The translations under genes and the position numbers were made by a program. From the NCBI GenBank assembly GCA_900312665.1, contig ONZQ02000014.1, forward strand, positions 1,077,664 through 1,141,663: a stretch of 64,000 nt of DNA, read 5' to 3'. Numbering within the stretch: the stretch's first letter is position 1; every line of letters begins with the position of its first letter. Below, in pieces: positions 21,566 through 32,818 of this stretch. Origin of the DNA: Cephalotrichum gorgonifer (taxonomy: Eukaryota; Ascomycota; Sordariomycetes; Microascales; Microascaceae). The notes beneath the pieces were generated by a model. It saw only the letters and a list, made by a program, of their open reading frames with translations. It was not told where the DNA came from and searched no databases.

Positions 21566-22920
21566 TCATGGCTCGCGAGGATCGCCGTTAGCTACCGCTG
21601 CGGCCTTGGTCCGGGCCTGACCCCGATCCTTGCGAATAGCGACCAGGAAGCCGAGGGCGACAACTATCCAGTAGACGTTGTACGACACGACGGAGCCCAC
21701 GGTGGCGGAGTTCTGCCAGCCCAGGACGGCGTTGAAGATGCCCCAGATCCCGCCGCCGTCGAGGCTCGGGTTGCAGCACTGAGCACAGGGGCGCAAGTTA
21801 GTTTGGCTGGGGCGCTAAAGAGAGGGGACTGAGGTTGGGGTTGGGGAGCATACGTTGACGTGCCAGACGCTCCTGCGAATATCGTAGGATCCCGGGCCTG
21901 AGCCGAGCTCTGCTGCGTCTCCCCCCACAATCATGTTCCACTGGTAGGCCTCGAGATGCCACACACCCTTTGAGAATAGGCCGGCGGCGATGAGATATAG
22001 CAGGCCCGTCGACAGCAAGAGGAAGAACCGGATAGACGCGGCATTCCTTCCCCTAAAAAGAATTGTCAACCACCCGGGCTCCCAGAAGGGGAAGGGGGGG
22101 GTTGAAGGGAGGGGGAGGGGAAACGGTTCGAAAACATACCTGTAGATCAAGTAGCTAATCGAGACACCGACGACCATGCCAACAAGGATGGATAGAGGAA
22201 TAGAGGATACCGGCGAGCCGACTATTACACCGCCGATGAAGAGGATGCCCTCGAAGCCTTCCCTCAGGATGGTGATGAAGGGGAGCATCATCAGGCCGTA
22301 CTTGTTCCCGACGTTGGAGAAGCGGCCGAGGAAGGTGTTGGACGGGTTCGAGTTCGCGTCGCTCTCGGCCTCGACGGCCCTGGCCAGCTTCGCGCGCCAC
22401 GTGTCCTGAAGCTTGCCGACGCGGAGGAGCACGGCACCCATGACGGTGATGGCGACGGAGGCCACGAGGGAGAAGACGGCCTCCCATATGGACTCGGCGC
22501 TGCCCATGGCCTCCGCGGCGAGGCCGTAGAAGCCGCCTATGATGATGGTGCCCATTGTGAGGCAGGTGAAGACGCCGAGGAAGGTGCCGAGCCAGACCTG
22601 GGGGAAACTTTGTTTAAGCTGCCTTGCCCTTGAATCGCGAGGTTATGAAGAGGGGAAGAGGGAGGGAGGTAGCTAGGTGGGGATTGAGCTTACCTGGCGG
22701 ACCAAAGACTTGTGGAGAGCGGCATCTTCGGTGCTAGTCGGGGCTTTGTCTAGGATGGCTAGGAGTACGGAGACGATGATTCCTGCCTCTAGGGCCTCGC
22801 GGAGGCTGATGAAGAAGACTAGGGACGGTAAAGGTTAGTAAATTACTTTGCACCCCTAACTCAACCAGAGTCCGGGATTTCCTAACTCGGCACCGAGAAT
22901 AGGCTGCTCTGCAGCATCAT
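21566..22920 (-). CDS. FTR1: High-affinity iron permease Ftr1, 5 exons
   Basis: Exons 22920-22887, 22818-22694, 22597-22140, 22052-21854 and 21778-21566 give 342 aa. The 34-nt first exon is supported because joining it yields [16 protein letters not shown], the conserved Ftr1 start. Both iron-handling REXXE boxes are present: REALE (18-22) and REGFE (165-169). Several hydrophobic helices follow, as expected for a plasma-membrane permease. It imports the Fe(III) made by the multicopper ferroxidase Fet3, whose gene is divergent 650 bp away. The family is known to need complex formation with Fet3 for trafficking. Expression is probably iron-repressed through the shared promoter. Intron 1 has an atypical donor, GTTAGG. 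Confidence 0.92.
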
Positions 22921-23570
22921 TCTCACACACTCTGCTACTGCTCCCCGCTTTCCAGGCGAGGGACAGCTTTCGACGCGGAAGGGGGGAAAAAATAAACGCC
23001 TGAATAAATTGTGGACCCGGCTGATTTGCCTTCTAACTAAACGAGAGTCTTGGGTTCTTTTGAGAGGTCGTGGGCGATTCCATCAAGGCCGGTCGGTGGT
23101 GGTAGGCGGTCTCAGTGAGAGACTTAGTAGGAGAGGGGGGAAAGTTCCAAACGTCATGTTTTTTTTGAGCTCTCCGAGTCGGCGCAAGTGATGGACCCCC
23201 ACTTTTATGAACACAATCCAAGCCATTTGTGACATTAACGGATTTGCGGGTGGCCCCACATGATGGTTCGACCCGAATCTAATCTTATCTGATCCTAGCC
23301 GAGGTGTGTTGATTGGCGGCGACCCCGCAATAAATAAATAGAATGTTCAACTTTTTGCTGTCGTGCTTCGAGATCGTGAGATGGTTTCGCGCCCGACATC
23401 GGCCAAACCCGCTTCTCGTAGTATCTCCTACGAGTTTGAGCCAATCCTGAACTAAAGAAAAAGGCTAGGATGGAATCGACCGAGTGACGTACTGACGATA
23501 CCCCGTGCGCCTTTGTTTTTTTTTGCCTTTGCTCTCCCGGCACCAGTTCACCTTAACCTCCCATCCCATC
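22921..23570. promoter_or_regulatory. Shared divergent promoter of FTR1 and FET3
   Basis: These 650 bp separate the two divergent ATGs. They contain TTATCTGAT (23285-23293), the reverse complement of ATCAGATAA, which fits the ATCWGATAA element known for SreA-type GATA iron repressors in Aspergillus. A head-to-head ferroxidase/permease pair with a common GATA site is expected to be derepressed in iron starvation. Confidence 0.7.
23285..23293 (-). promoter_or_regulatory. Putative SreA/GATA iron-repressor site
   Basis: On the minus strand this reads ATCAGATAA, an exact match to ATCWGATAA. It lies 365 bp from the FTR1 start and 278 bp from the FET3 start. Binding is inferred from the motif and the function of the neighbours. 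Confidence 0.6.
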
Positions 23571-25775
23571 ATGGCGAGGTCCCCGGTGCGATCGGCGGCC
23601 TGGGCCCTCCTCAACGGCCTCCTACTCCTATCCTCAGCCCCCTCCGCCGTCGACGCGAAGACCATCGTCGAGGACTTCACTGTCGGGTGGGTAACGGCCA
23701 ACCCCGACGGAGCCTTCGACAGGCCGACGATTGGCGTCAACGGAAAATGGCCGCTTCCGCTCATCGCCGCCACGGTCGGCGACCACCTCAAGCTGAATGT
23801 GCACAACGACCTCGGGAACGCCAGCACGAGCATTCACTTCCACGGCTTCTTCCAGAACGGCACGAGCCACATGGACGGCGCCGTCGGCGTGACGCAGTGC
23901 GCTATACCGCCGGGCGAGTCCTTTACTTACGAGATTGAGGTAAGTCGTTTCTCCCCTTCCCCCCTCCCCCCCCTGCTTTGAAAGGTGAACCCTTTTTGTT
24001 ACCTCCTCAGCTTCCGGACGGAGAAAGAAAAACGAGGTACTAACTGCGCCGGAAAACGGACAACAGTTCCAGCAGGCTGGGACATACTGGTACCACGCGC
24101 ACAACGACGGCCAGTACCCCGAGGGCCTCCGCGGCCCCGTCGTGGTCCACGACCCCCAAGGCCCCTATGAGGGAAAGTACGACGAGGAGCTCGTCATCAC
24201 CCTATCCGACTGGTACCACCGCCCCATCAGCGAGCTCATCGCCGAGTTCATCAACGTCGAGAACCCCACCGGCGCCGAGCCCGTCCCGCAGGCCGCCCTC
24301 ATGAACGACACGCAGGACCTCCGCGTCCCCGTCGCACCCGGGAAGACGTACCTGGTGCGCACGGTGAACGTGGGCGCCTTCGCGGCGCACTACCTCTGGG
24401 TCGAGGGCCACGAGATGCGCGTCGTCGAGGTCGACGGCGTGTGGACGGAGGAGGCCCCCGCCGAGAGGCTGTACATCACGCCCGCGCAGCGGTACAGCTT
24501 CCTCCTGACCACGCGGGGCGACGCCGCGGGGGGCAACTTCCCCATCGTCAGCGCCATGGACAGGGAGCTCTTCGACGTCATTCCCGAGGGCGGCCTGGAC
24601 TCGAACGTCACGGGGTGGCTGGTGTACGACGAGGCGAAGCCCTTGCCCGAGGCGACGCCCGTGGATGAGCTGGACTACTTTGATGACTTCGGCCTGGTGC
24701 CGTATGACAGGTTGGCGGTCTTTGACAATGTCGACGTGTCCATCCAGTTTGACGTCAGTATGGGTAACCTAGGAGACGGAGCGAACTAGTAGGTCTACAC
24801 TTTTTTCTTGTCTTCACGTTTCGTCGTTGCACGCCCATAATACCCCTTAACTCCCACGCTGACCCGACGGGCGAAACCCCAAACAGCGCCTTCTTCAACG
24901 ACAAGACCTACGTCTCACCCAAGGTCCCCTCCCTATACACCGCCCTAACCGTCGGCGCCTCCAACGCCACCGACCCCCGCGTCTACGGCACCTACACCAT
25001 CCCGCACACCCTGTCGCGCAACCAGGTCGTCGAGATCGTCCTCAACAACGACGACGACGGCAAGCACCCCTTCCACCTCCACGGCCACAACTTCCAAGTC
25101 ATCCACCGGTCCGAGGCCGACGCGGGCCACTACTCCTCGTCCGACGTCGCGCCCCTCCCCGCCGTCCCCATGCGCCGCGACACTCTCGTCGTCGAGGGCA
25201 ACGGCAACTTCGTCATCCGCTTCAGGTCCGACAACCCCGGCGTGTGGCTGTTCCACTGCCACATCGAGTGGCACATGGACCAGGGTCTCGTCGCCACCAT
25301 CGTTGAGGCGCCCGAGGCCCTGCAGGGGCTCCGGGTGCCCGAGTCGCACTACGCCGCGTGCCGCACGGGCGGCGTGCCGACCAGGGGCAACGCGGCAGGG
25401 AACGTGGACGACGTTTTCGACCTTACGGGGGAGAACAGGCCCCCGAGGCCGCTGCCGGAGGGGTTCACTGCTAAGGGGTACGCGGCGCTGTTCTTTAGCT
25501 GCGTGGCTGCCGCTATGGGCTTGACGGTGCTATATTGGTATGGACTTGTCCCCTACCCCCCCCCCCTTCCCTTATCGCCCCGCGCAAGCTCGGCAGAGGC
25601 TTCTTCTTTTGCCTTTTTTCACTAGTTTTGCAGCCCGCTTACAGTGATGTGTTATAGGTACTCGTACAGCGAGGTATCGACCGAATCTGCAAAGGATGAC
25701 GCGGAACATCGGCCCCTTCTAGGAGACGGGGTTATTGGTGGAGGGCCAGATGCATCTGGAGAACGGGACTCCTGA
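23571..25775 (+). CDS. FET3: Multicopper ferroxidase Fet3, 4 exons
   Basis: Exons 23571-23939, 24067-24788, 24887-25537 and 25658-25775 give 619 aa. A signal peptide ([17 protein letters not shown]) is followed by three cupredoxin domains. Copper ligands are HFHG (89-92), WYHAH (131-135), HPFHLHGH (424-431) and HCHIEWH (487-493). NPTGAEP carries Glu194, equivalent to the iron-binding Glu185 of yeast Fet3, which argues for ferroxidase rather than laccase. A C-terminal membrane helix (about 563-581) anchors it with the catalytic part outside, followed by a short cytosolic tail. It oxidises Fe(II) for the Ftr1 permease encoded next door. Many NxS/T sites suggest glycosylation. Confidence 0.93.
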
Positions 25776-26563
25776 ATGGTTTTTAGTGCGCGAGTGTAAG
25801 GTCGGATTGTGATGTGCATTTTTACATATGTGTGTGTAACTCTGGTGTATATCTAACATAAGAGTTCAGTGGGTTAGCGGAGGAATGCATTAGAAGACTT
25901 GGCGCTTGGTAGATAGAGTGCGTTTTGACTGGGTGTCTCGTTATTATATGCAAGGCAAGAGATTTAATCCAGATTTCTGTCCAGTTAGTGGTCGAGAGAC
26001 GAGACCGACAGGCTCGCCCACTTTGGTGGGGAGGGGTTTCACCGTTCTGCCCCTTGGAGCGCTCTCTAACGGAGAGACTATAGGGTAGTCAGTTGGTCAG
26101 ATGGCAGTGCGAAGGCCCCAGTCTTGCGAACCACCCAAAGCTACACATCCAAAACCCATCACTCCTAGAAATCTCCAGGATCAGAACTATGGGTACTGTA
26201 TGTAAGACCGGCATTATATGTAAGTTCGAGCCCCTATGTACCATACCCTAAATAAAAAAAAGCAACAGAACACCCCCCACAGCCAAGGTATATATCGGAA
26301 GACAAAAACATCCCCAGATGCACGCTCTGTCTGCACTGCACTGCTTTGCTTTGCTTCGCTTTGCTTCCCTAAACCAAAACGCCCCATGGTCAACGTATTA
26401 ACAGTTCCTGGCAACGCCCCTGTACCGTCGGGTATTTGCCACCCGCCGCCCCCTTCCTTTCATCATCTTTCATACACGATGTCACTTCTTCGTGGCCGAA
26501 CTCGGCGTACCCCATACCTCCCGCTCCCATCCCCTTTCTCTTTCCCTCTCTCTATCACCCCCT
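25776..26563. other. Intergenic between convergent genes
   Basis: 3' flanks of FET3 and of the C2H2 regulator. No gene or RNA was recognised. Confidence 0.5.
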
Positions 26564-29534
26564 TCAACTAGTCGTCACCCCCATCAGCAGATCTTTCGAC
26601 GTCTTGAACCTCGCATGGGCCTCCTGCAGCAGCTCCGGCTGCGCCTCATTCAATATCCCACTGAGCACATCTATCAGGTCCGGCAGCCCATCATACAGCG
26701 CCGCCGCCGTCTTCTCGCTCAGGTCCTCCAGCGACGCCACGCTCGCCAGGTACTGTCCCACCCGGCGGTACTTGTCCATGTGATGCGCGTGGCCGCCTAC
26801 ACCCTGCAGCGCTGGCCGGAGAGACGGGGGTGGCGTGGGCGGGTTCAGCGCACGCACAAAGGAGCACACGGTCAGGGAGGCGAAGTACATGATCCAAGGC
26901 CGGTGCGGGTCCGGGTCGTTCCGAATAGTGTACGGCACCCCGCCGCCGCCACCACCACCCTCTCCGGGGCCCTTTTTCCGAGGGTCGACGAGGATGCGGT
27001 GAAGTAGCCGGAAGGCATGTAGCACGGCATGCCTAGTCGACGACTGCCGCGCCCATACGCGCATGCGACCCACGGCGTTGGAGTAGTCCCGCGACGACAC
27101 CTTCCGTCCCAGGAGCCGCTTCGCGCCTGCGTACACCTGGCAGTCTATAATGTCGACGTGGAGGCATATGTGGGCAAGGTGGTACAGCACACTCGCGCTA
27201 TGTATGGGCCCGTTCGTGGCGCCGCGCGCGTCGGAGTCGCCGTTGCCGTTCGCATCGTCGAAGCTCACCTTCCACACGTCGAACGCCCTGAGGAGCATCT
27301 TGCGCCAGTTGTCGCGCGTCTCCGCCGAGGGGGCGCGGGCATCGAGCCACTTCAGGTGAGTCTCGCGGTGCGAGAGGTGCCATCCGACGCTGAGGAGCCC
27401 GGACATGATGATCATGCGGGCGAAGGAGTGGGTCTTGACCTCCTTACCGTGCAGGGCGGCCTTGAGACCGTCTAGGAAGGACACCTGCTTTACGCCGTAC
27501 ATGCGCAAGTTTCCGTCGAGCTGGCGACAGATGTCGGGCGAGGGGGCCGTCCAGAGGTTGTCATCACACGGGAGTGGTAGGCGGATCTCGTGCGGGCCCA
27601 TATCGGCCGCGTGGCCGAACATGGCGGCGTGGGTGATGTCAAGCATGAAGGCCACGAAGACGACACGGTGCATGGACTCGGACTCCGCCCAGCGGATCCA
27701 CCACATACGCGAGTCGAGACTCCCACCGCCACCACCGCCGTCGGCCGTACCCGTGGGAGGCGGGGGTGAGGGGTCCTCGGGGGGTGACTCGCTGCCGGCG
27801 CGGCCGATGAGGGGGCTCCCGCGGCGGAGGAAGTTGAGGGTGGCGGTGTGGTAGATGTGGGCGCGCTCGTGGAACCTGCGGGACGAGTAAAGCTTCTCAT
27901 AGAACTCGAGGAGCAGGAGGGCCTGGGCCACCCAGAGGGCGACGGGTGGGATAGACTCCTCGGCCATCAAGATCTCCCAGCGCGTGCCCTCGATTATGAC
28001 GTCGGCGAAGGCGCCGTAGTCCTGCAGGCTCCCGCCTCCATCTCGGCTGCGCAGCGACGCGGCGCCCAGGGCCACCATGACCATGAGCAGGAGGATAGGG
28101 CACCGGTTCGCCGAGAAGGTGGGCTGGTGGATGATTGGGAGGCGCGGGGACACGGACTCCCAGTACTCCTGAATGCAGTCTCTCATCATCTCCAGGTTCA
28201 AGGCGGGCAGGTCGCCGCCGCTCTCGTGGACGAGGTTAACGATGCGCGACTCATACTTGTCCGTCTTCTTCCTGAATAGCTGGAACATTCGCAGGATCTC
28301 CTGGCGCCTGGCCTCGCTAATGAGGTCGTCGGGCCCCTCCATCTGGCGCGGCGGGGTGGGGTCCATCTGGGAGCTGCCGGTGAGGGACTCGTAGTCGTAG
28401 TGGATATTGTTGTTGAAGGTGGACTCGAGGCCGCCCTCGAGGAAGGGGATGTTGGCGACGCCACTGAACTCGCTGAAGGGCGTCTGCGGGTCGAAGAGCC
28501 AGACGGCGAAATTGGAGCGCGCGAACTGCTCCTCAGAGACGCCGCCGTAGGCCATCATGCTAGTGGGGCCCGGGAGCGGCGCGGCGTCGCGGGCGGAGAA
28601 GAAGCCGCCCGGTTTTGGGTGCATCATGTTGTTCATGCCCATGTCGTTGATGGGCGGCGGCGCCCAGCTGTTGCTGTGGGCGAGCCGCGGCGGGCCGGGG
28701 TGGGGGAGGGTCGTCTGCAGCGGGCTGGGGTTCGAGCTAGGAGTGAGTAGGACGGATGAGTTGTATGGCCCCCGTGGGGCGTGCTGGGGGTAGGTCTGGT
28801 GTTGCGGGGGCTGCTGCTGCTGGTGCTGCTGCTGTGGTGGTGAGTGGAGGGTGGCTTGGTGAGGCGGATGAGGCTGCTGATGAGGCTGCTGATGGTGTTG
28901 GTGTTGGTGGTGCTGCTGTTGCTGCTGGTGGGGTTGCGGGGGCTGCTGGTGCTGGATACCGGGCCCGAGGCCGGGGCTGGGGCCGGGGCCAGAGATACGG
29001 GTGGGAGAGTTCACCGATGTGCTAGTCGGCTGGGTCGCAGGTCCGGTGGTGAAGTTGGGAACGCGGTTGCGCGGGATGTAAGAGCTGGAGTGGCGCTTCT
29101 TGTGGCGAGCTAGGAGATCCAAGCGCACGAACTTTTGGCCACAGTCCGGGACGTCGCATTCGAATATTTCCTTTGGGTTATCTGCGGCGAGAGTCAAAAA
29201 CATCGGTCTTCAAGAGGGGCAAGGGGGGGGCAAGGTGAACCGGGAGAACAAGGAGACTAAGGACAGCAGGACACTTACGGTTCAGCTGGTGCCGCTGGAG
29301 ATGCTCGGCCCTCGAGTAGACCTTGTCGCAGGAGGCATACGGACAGGCAAACCTCCTCGGGGCGCCCTTCCGGCTCGCGCGCTTGTAGTTGGGACCATTC
29401 CCGGCGCGGGGGCCGACCCCGGGGCTCTCAGGCTCGAGCCCAGGGCTCCCCCCTCCCGCGACATCACCTCCCTCTGAGTCTGCGCCCCCGGAGTCGCCCC
29501 CGGCAGCGCCGGTCGGGTCCCGGTGGGTTGCCAT
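26564..29534 (-). CDS. C2H2 zinc-finger transcription factor with fungal-specific regulatory domain, 2 exons
   Basis: Exons 29534-29279 and 29181-26564 (donor GTAAGT, acceptor GCAG) give 957 aa. Two adjacent C2H2 fingers lie at the N-terminus: CPYASCDKVYSRAEHLQRHQ, completed across the intron, and CDVPDCGQKFVRLDLLARH. A low-complexity Gln/His/Pro region (QPHQQQQQHHQHQHHQQ...) follows at about residues 150-240. The C-terminal half contains YWESVSPRLPIIHQPTF, typical of the fungal_trans domain, and an Arg/Trp-rich helical region. It resembles ADR1-like regulators in layout. Target genes are unknown; nothing ties it to the neighbouring iron genes beyond position. Confidence 0.88.
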
Positions 29535-31486
29535 ATATCGCCCGGGGCTTCTCTGTAATGTCTACCGCAGGGCGGCCATGGGCGTTGGGGTAGGGTTTCT
29601 AGAGGGAAATGGGAGTGGATATACGGTAGGCTTTGGTGGCAGGTAGTAGGTAGAACGTGGATGCGCGAGTGGATTCGGGGGGGGGGCTACTCGTATATTG
29701 TCGATTGACGATTTGCGTGGGGGCACAAGCACAAGCGTGGGTGCGTGCGGGCGGGAGAGTGGAGCTTGGTGGATAAAATCGAATGAGGTGATTTGGATTC
29801 CGCGATTTGGCGCGCGAAGAAAAGGATAAAAAGGACAGGACAGGACAGGACAGGGACAAGCCGGGTTCCGGGACGAGAAAGAGTGAGGAAATACGAATAG
29901 AAAACAGGATTGGGGAGGGTGGACGCGGGATAATTAGGAGTAAGATGGACGTATGTATGTACTGGGGTGTGGTGTGGGTGTGGGATGAGATACAAGTACA
30001 GGATGCAGCGAGCGGCGGGCAACAAAAAGATGCGACGAGGTGAGAAGTGACGGTTCGAGATGCGGCAGGCGGGTTTGATCGCGACCATGGGATGGGCCTC
30101 GGACTCGACTCGGTGGATTCAACAGCTACCTTAGCTAGTCAGATTTTTAGCACGGTACGAGTACGGAGTACTGGTACTAGAACGGATATCTACGTACGAG
30201 TAAGCGGAGCCGAGAGAAAACTAGAGATTGCGGGGAAAGAAGGACAAGAAGAACGAAAAGAAGGCACACTAGTCACCTCCACTTTCGAAGAAGCATAAGC
30301 ACGACAAGCTGTGGGAAGGGGGAGATCGCGAACAAAAAGTAAGGTACGGAGTACGGCGGGAGTAACAATCGGGGGAAGGTGCGATGGAGGAAAATACGAG
30401 TACTCGTACCGGACGGAGGAAGGTACATACTATCAGTGTCTGTCTGTGCGTGGGATGGGCGGGCTTGTCCAGGTATCACCCATGTATTATTGCAAGTACT
30501 TCTCAGTTTGGTTCTGGTCTTGGCCAGATTTGGTCGGTTCGTCCCTCCTCCCACGCTCTCCCCCCAATGAATTCGGGTGGCCCCCACGCCCAGATCACGG
30601 ACCTGAGCAGTGAGGATAGAGGACATAATCGCACCTCCTCAGCCGCGGTGCGCGGGGGGCGAGGGTGGGAGTGGGGGTTTTGCCCCGTTTTGCTCTAACC
30701 CGACCGGGGGTGGAGGTGGGGAACGAGCAGAAGGAGACGCGAGAGAGAGAAGGAGAGAGAGAAAGAGCCTGCTTCGAGAGGGTAACAAGCAGAGTCGCAC
30801 TCGGACGAACAGGGGTTAGTTGCCATGCCATAGCGGTAGCGTTTTCTGGTGCCGTGCGGCGATCCCTGTCTCCTGTCATTACGGATCTTTCGGGAAGCGG
30901 GAAGGGTGAGGCCGTGATATACAAGTAGTTAGTTCGCATGATAACGAAGACGAGAACGTGGATTAAAATGGTGTGCTGTCCCCGTGGTGCCCTGTGCTGG
31001 TCCAGTGGTAATGCGTGGCGTCGCTACTGCAAGATGGCGCTTCTGCTTAGGAGTTCCGATTATCAATGCGCGCACCGCCGCATGACAAGGTATCCCCGGA
31101 TCCGGATATCCCACCCAGGGGGCGCACCGCCATCCGCCTTCCCCTGTTCCTGGCTGGCTCCTCGCCAGTTGGCTGCTGTCATAGGCGGCGCTGGGGAAGC
31201 AGGGGGGTTACCTCCGTCATCGCAACCAACAGAATCTCGGGGCGCCTCTCCGAGGATTCCCCTTTCTTCTTCGGTGAAGAACACTCATCGTCAATTGAAA
31301 CACTGTGCTTTTCTTTCTTTCTTTCGTTGCTGGCGTGGGAATTCCCCCCCTCTCGCCGCGGAGATCGTCTAACTACCCCCATCCACGACCGCAACTCACG
31401 GCCCACTTGTCAACAGCATCAGCACCCCCACACCCTAGCTCTATTCCTTGCCCGACTTATATACCCTTACGTAGTATATCTCCCCA
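29535..31486. other. Long promoter/intergenic region
   Basis: About 1.95 kb upstream of the C2H2 factor, reaching the 3' end of YAR1. It contains a (AGGAC)n microsatellite at 29832-29854, the motif TACGGAGTA at 30162-30170 and 30345-30353, and several GTACGAGTAC-like palindromes. Long upstream regions are usual for fungal regulators. No gene was seen. Confidence 0.5.
29832..29854. repeat. AGGAC pentanucleotide microsatellite
   Basis: The 5-bp unit AGGAC is repeated about 4.6 times in a row upstream of the C2H2 factor gene. Confidence 0.8.
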
Positions 31487-32377
31487 TCACGAAGCCTTGG
31501 CCTCCTCGCTGGCCTTCTCCTGAGCCTTTGAGCCCTCACCTTTCTCTTCAGCCTTGTCCTCCTCGCCACTCGCCTCCTCCCCATCAATCTCAACCCCCTC
31601 CACAGCCCCCTCCAACGCGCCGCCCGCGGCGTTCTCCCCCTCCTTCATCCCCGACACCTTGAAGAAGTAGTCTACCACCGCCTGGTGGCCCCTCGACAGC
31701 GCCAGGTCCAGCGGCACGTAGTCGCCCTGGTTCGCCGCCCCCTGCGCCGCCCCCGCCTCCACGAGTAGTATCACGGTGTCGAGGTGGCCACCCAGCGCCG
31801 CCCAGTGGAGCGCCGTGTTGCCGAACTCGTTGGCCGCGTCCAGGAAGGGGATCTTCAGGTCTGGGGATGTGGTGAAGTAGGAGAGAAGCAGACGGACGGT
31901 TTCTTCAAATTTTCGTTAGCTCTCTGGTTACGGTGTGAGCTGGGGTGGGCTTGGGGGAGGGGGGAGGAGGGGGGAGGAGGGGGGAGATGAGAAGGAGTGA
32001 GATGGGGTGAGCAAGGATGAAATGGAGTGAGGAGTGATGAAATAAGATGAGGTAGGTACATGGAGGGGTGAGAAGAAATGAGGTGGGGTGACGAGGGGTT
32101 GATTTTGATAGTGATGGAGGGGCTCATGACGACGATGGAGGGGTTGAAGAAGCCAGGGTGAGTACATGTAGGGATGCCTACCTAAGTGTCCGTTCCCCGT
32201 TGCCATGTGCAGACATGTCGACTTCCCCTCGTCCCTCGCGGCCGATAGGACCTCAGCGGCCGACACTCCCTCCCGCGCAGACAAGGTCGCGATATCCCCC
32301 TCGAGCTCACTCGTCTCGCCCGTCCTGGCGAGGTAGAGCAGGTCGTCGGTCTCCTCCTCCGTGAGTTTGGGAGCCAT
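31487..32377 (-). CDS. YAR1: Yar1-like ankyrin protein (ribosome biogenesis), 2 exons
   Basis: Exons 32377-32182 and 31902-31487 give 203 aa, close to yeast Yar1 (200 aa). Acceptor TTTGAAG at 31903 was chosen over the CCCAG at 31861 because it restores NGHLETVRLLLSYF and an unbroken ankyrin repeat, with branch point GCTAAC just upstream. Two ankyrin repeats (STCLHMATGNGHLETVRLLL and GNTALHWAALGGHLDTVILL) are followed by an acidic Glu-rich tail. Yeast Yar1 is a dedicated chaperone of ribosomal protein Rps3 and escorts it to the nucleus. The 279-nt intron is longer than others here and very C/T-rich in the gene sense. Confidence 0.85.
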
Positions 32378-32818
32378 TATTTCCGTCTTTATTGCTGGGT
32401 GCTCTGTGAAGTTGGAAGTATATGCAGTGGCGTATTTGAGGCGCTTCGAAGACTCGGGCTTTGTTTTTCTCTCTCTCTCTCTCTCTCTTGTTTGCCTTTA
32501 GGCTTTTGGCTTTCCGTGAGATGGGAGAACTTTCAATGTGGGGGGAGGGAGATTTTGGCTTCACACCTCGCACAGTGCTGATAAATTTTCGAGGCGTCTT
32601 TGAACTTTTCATTGGGCTTAAATCGACTGGAGCAAGATCTAAACTAGACTTGTCTTCTCCCCCAGCTCAGTAGAGTGCATCGCTCTTTTCTTCTTCTTCT
32701 TTAAAATGTATTTCCCTTTGACCCCCATAAAAATATAAGACAAGGTATTAAGAATACCAAAGCCTGTCTACAACCCCGATTTTTTTGGGCCTCGAAGAAA
32801 TGATCAAGTGGAGCCGCG
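32378..32818. other. Intergenic upstream of YAR1 and downstream of SPO11
   Basis: This contains a (CT)n run at about 32469-32488. No gene was seen. Confidence 0.5.

Noticed and set aside
29807..31372. Several open frames upstream of the C2H2 factor
   Set aside because: Low-complexity or microsatellite-driven frames with no splice or family support.
31861..31862. CCCAG acceptor for the YAR1 intron
   Set aside because: It keeps frame but deletes ETVRLLLSYFTTSP, part of the ankyrin repeat; the TTTGAAG acceptor at 31903 with a nearby CTAAC restores it.
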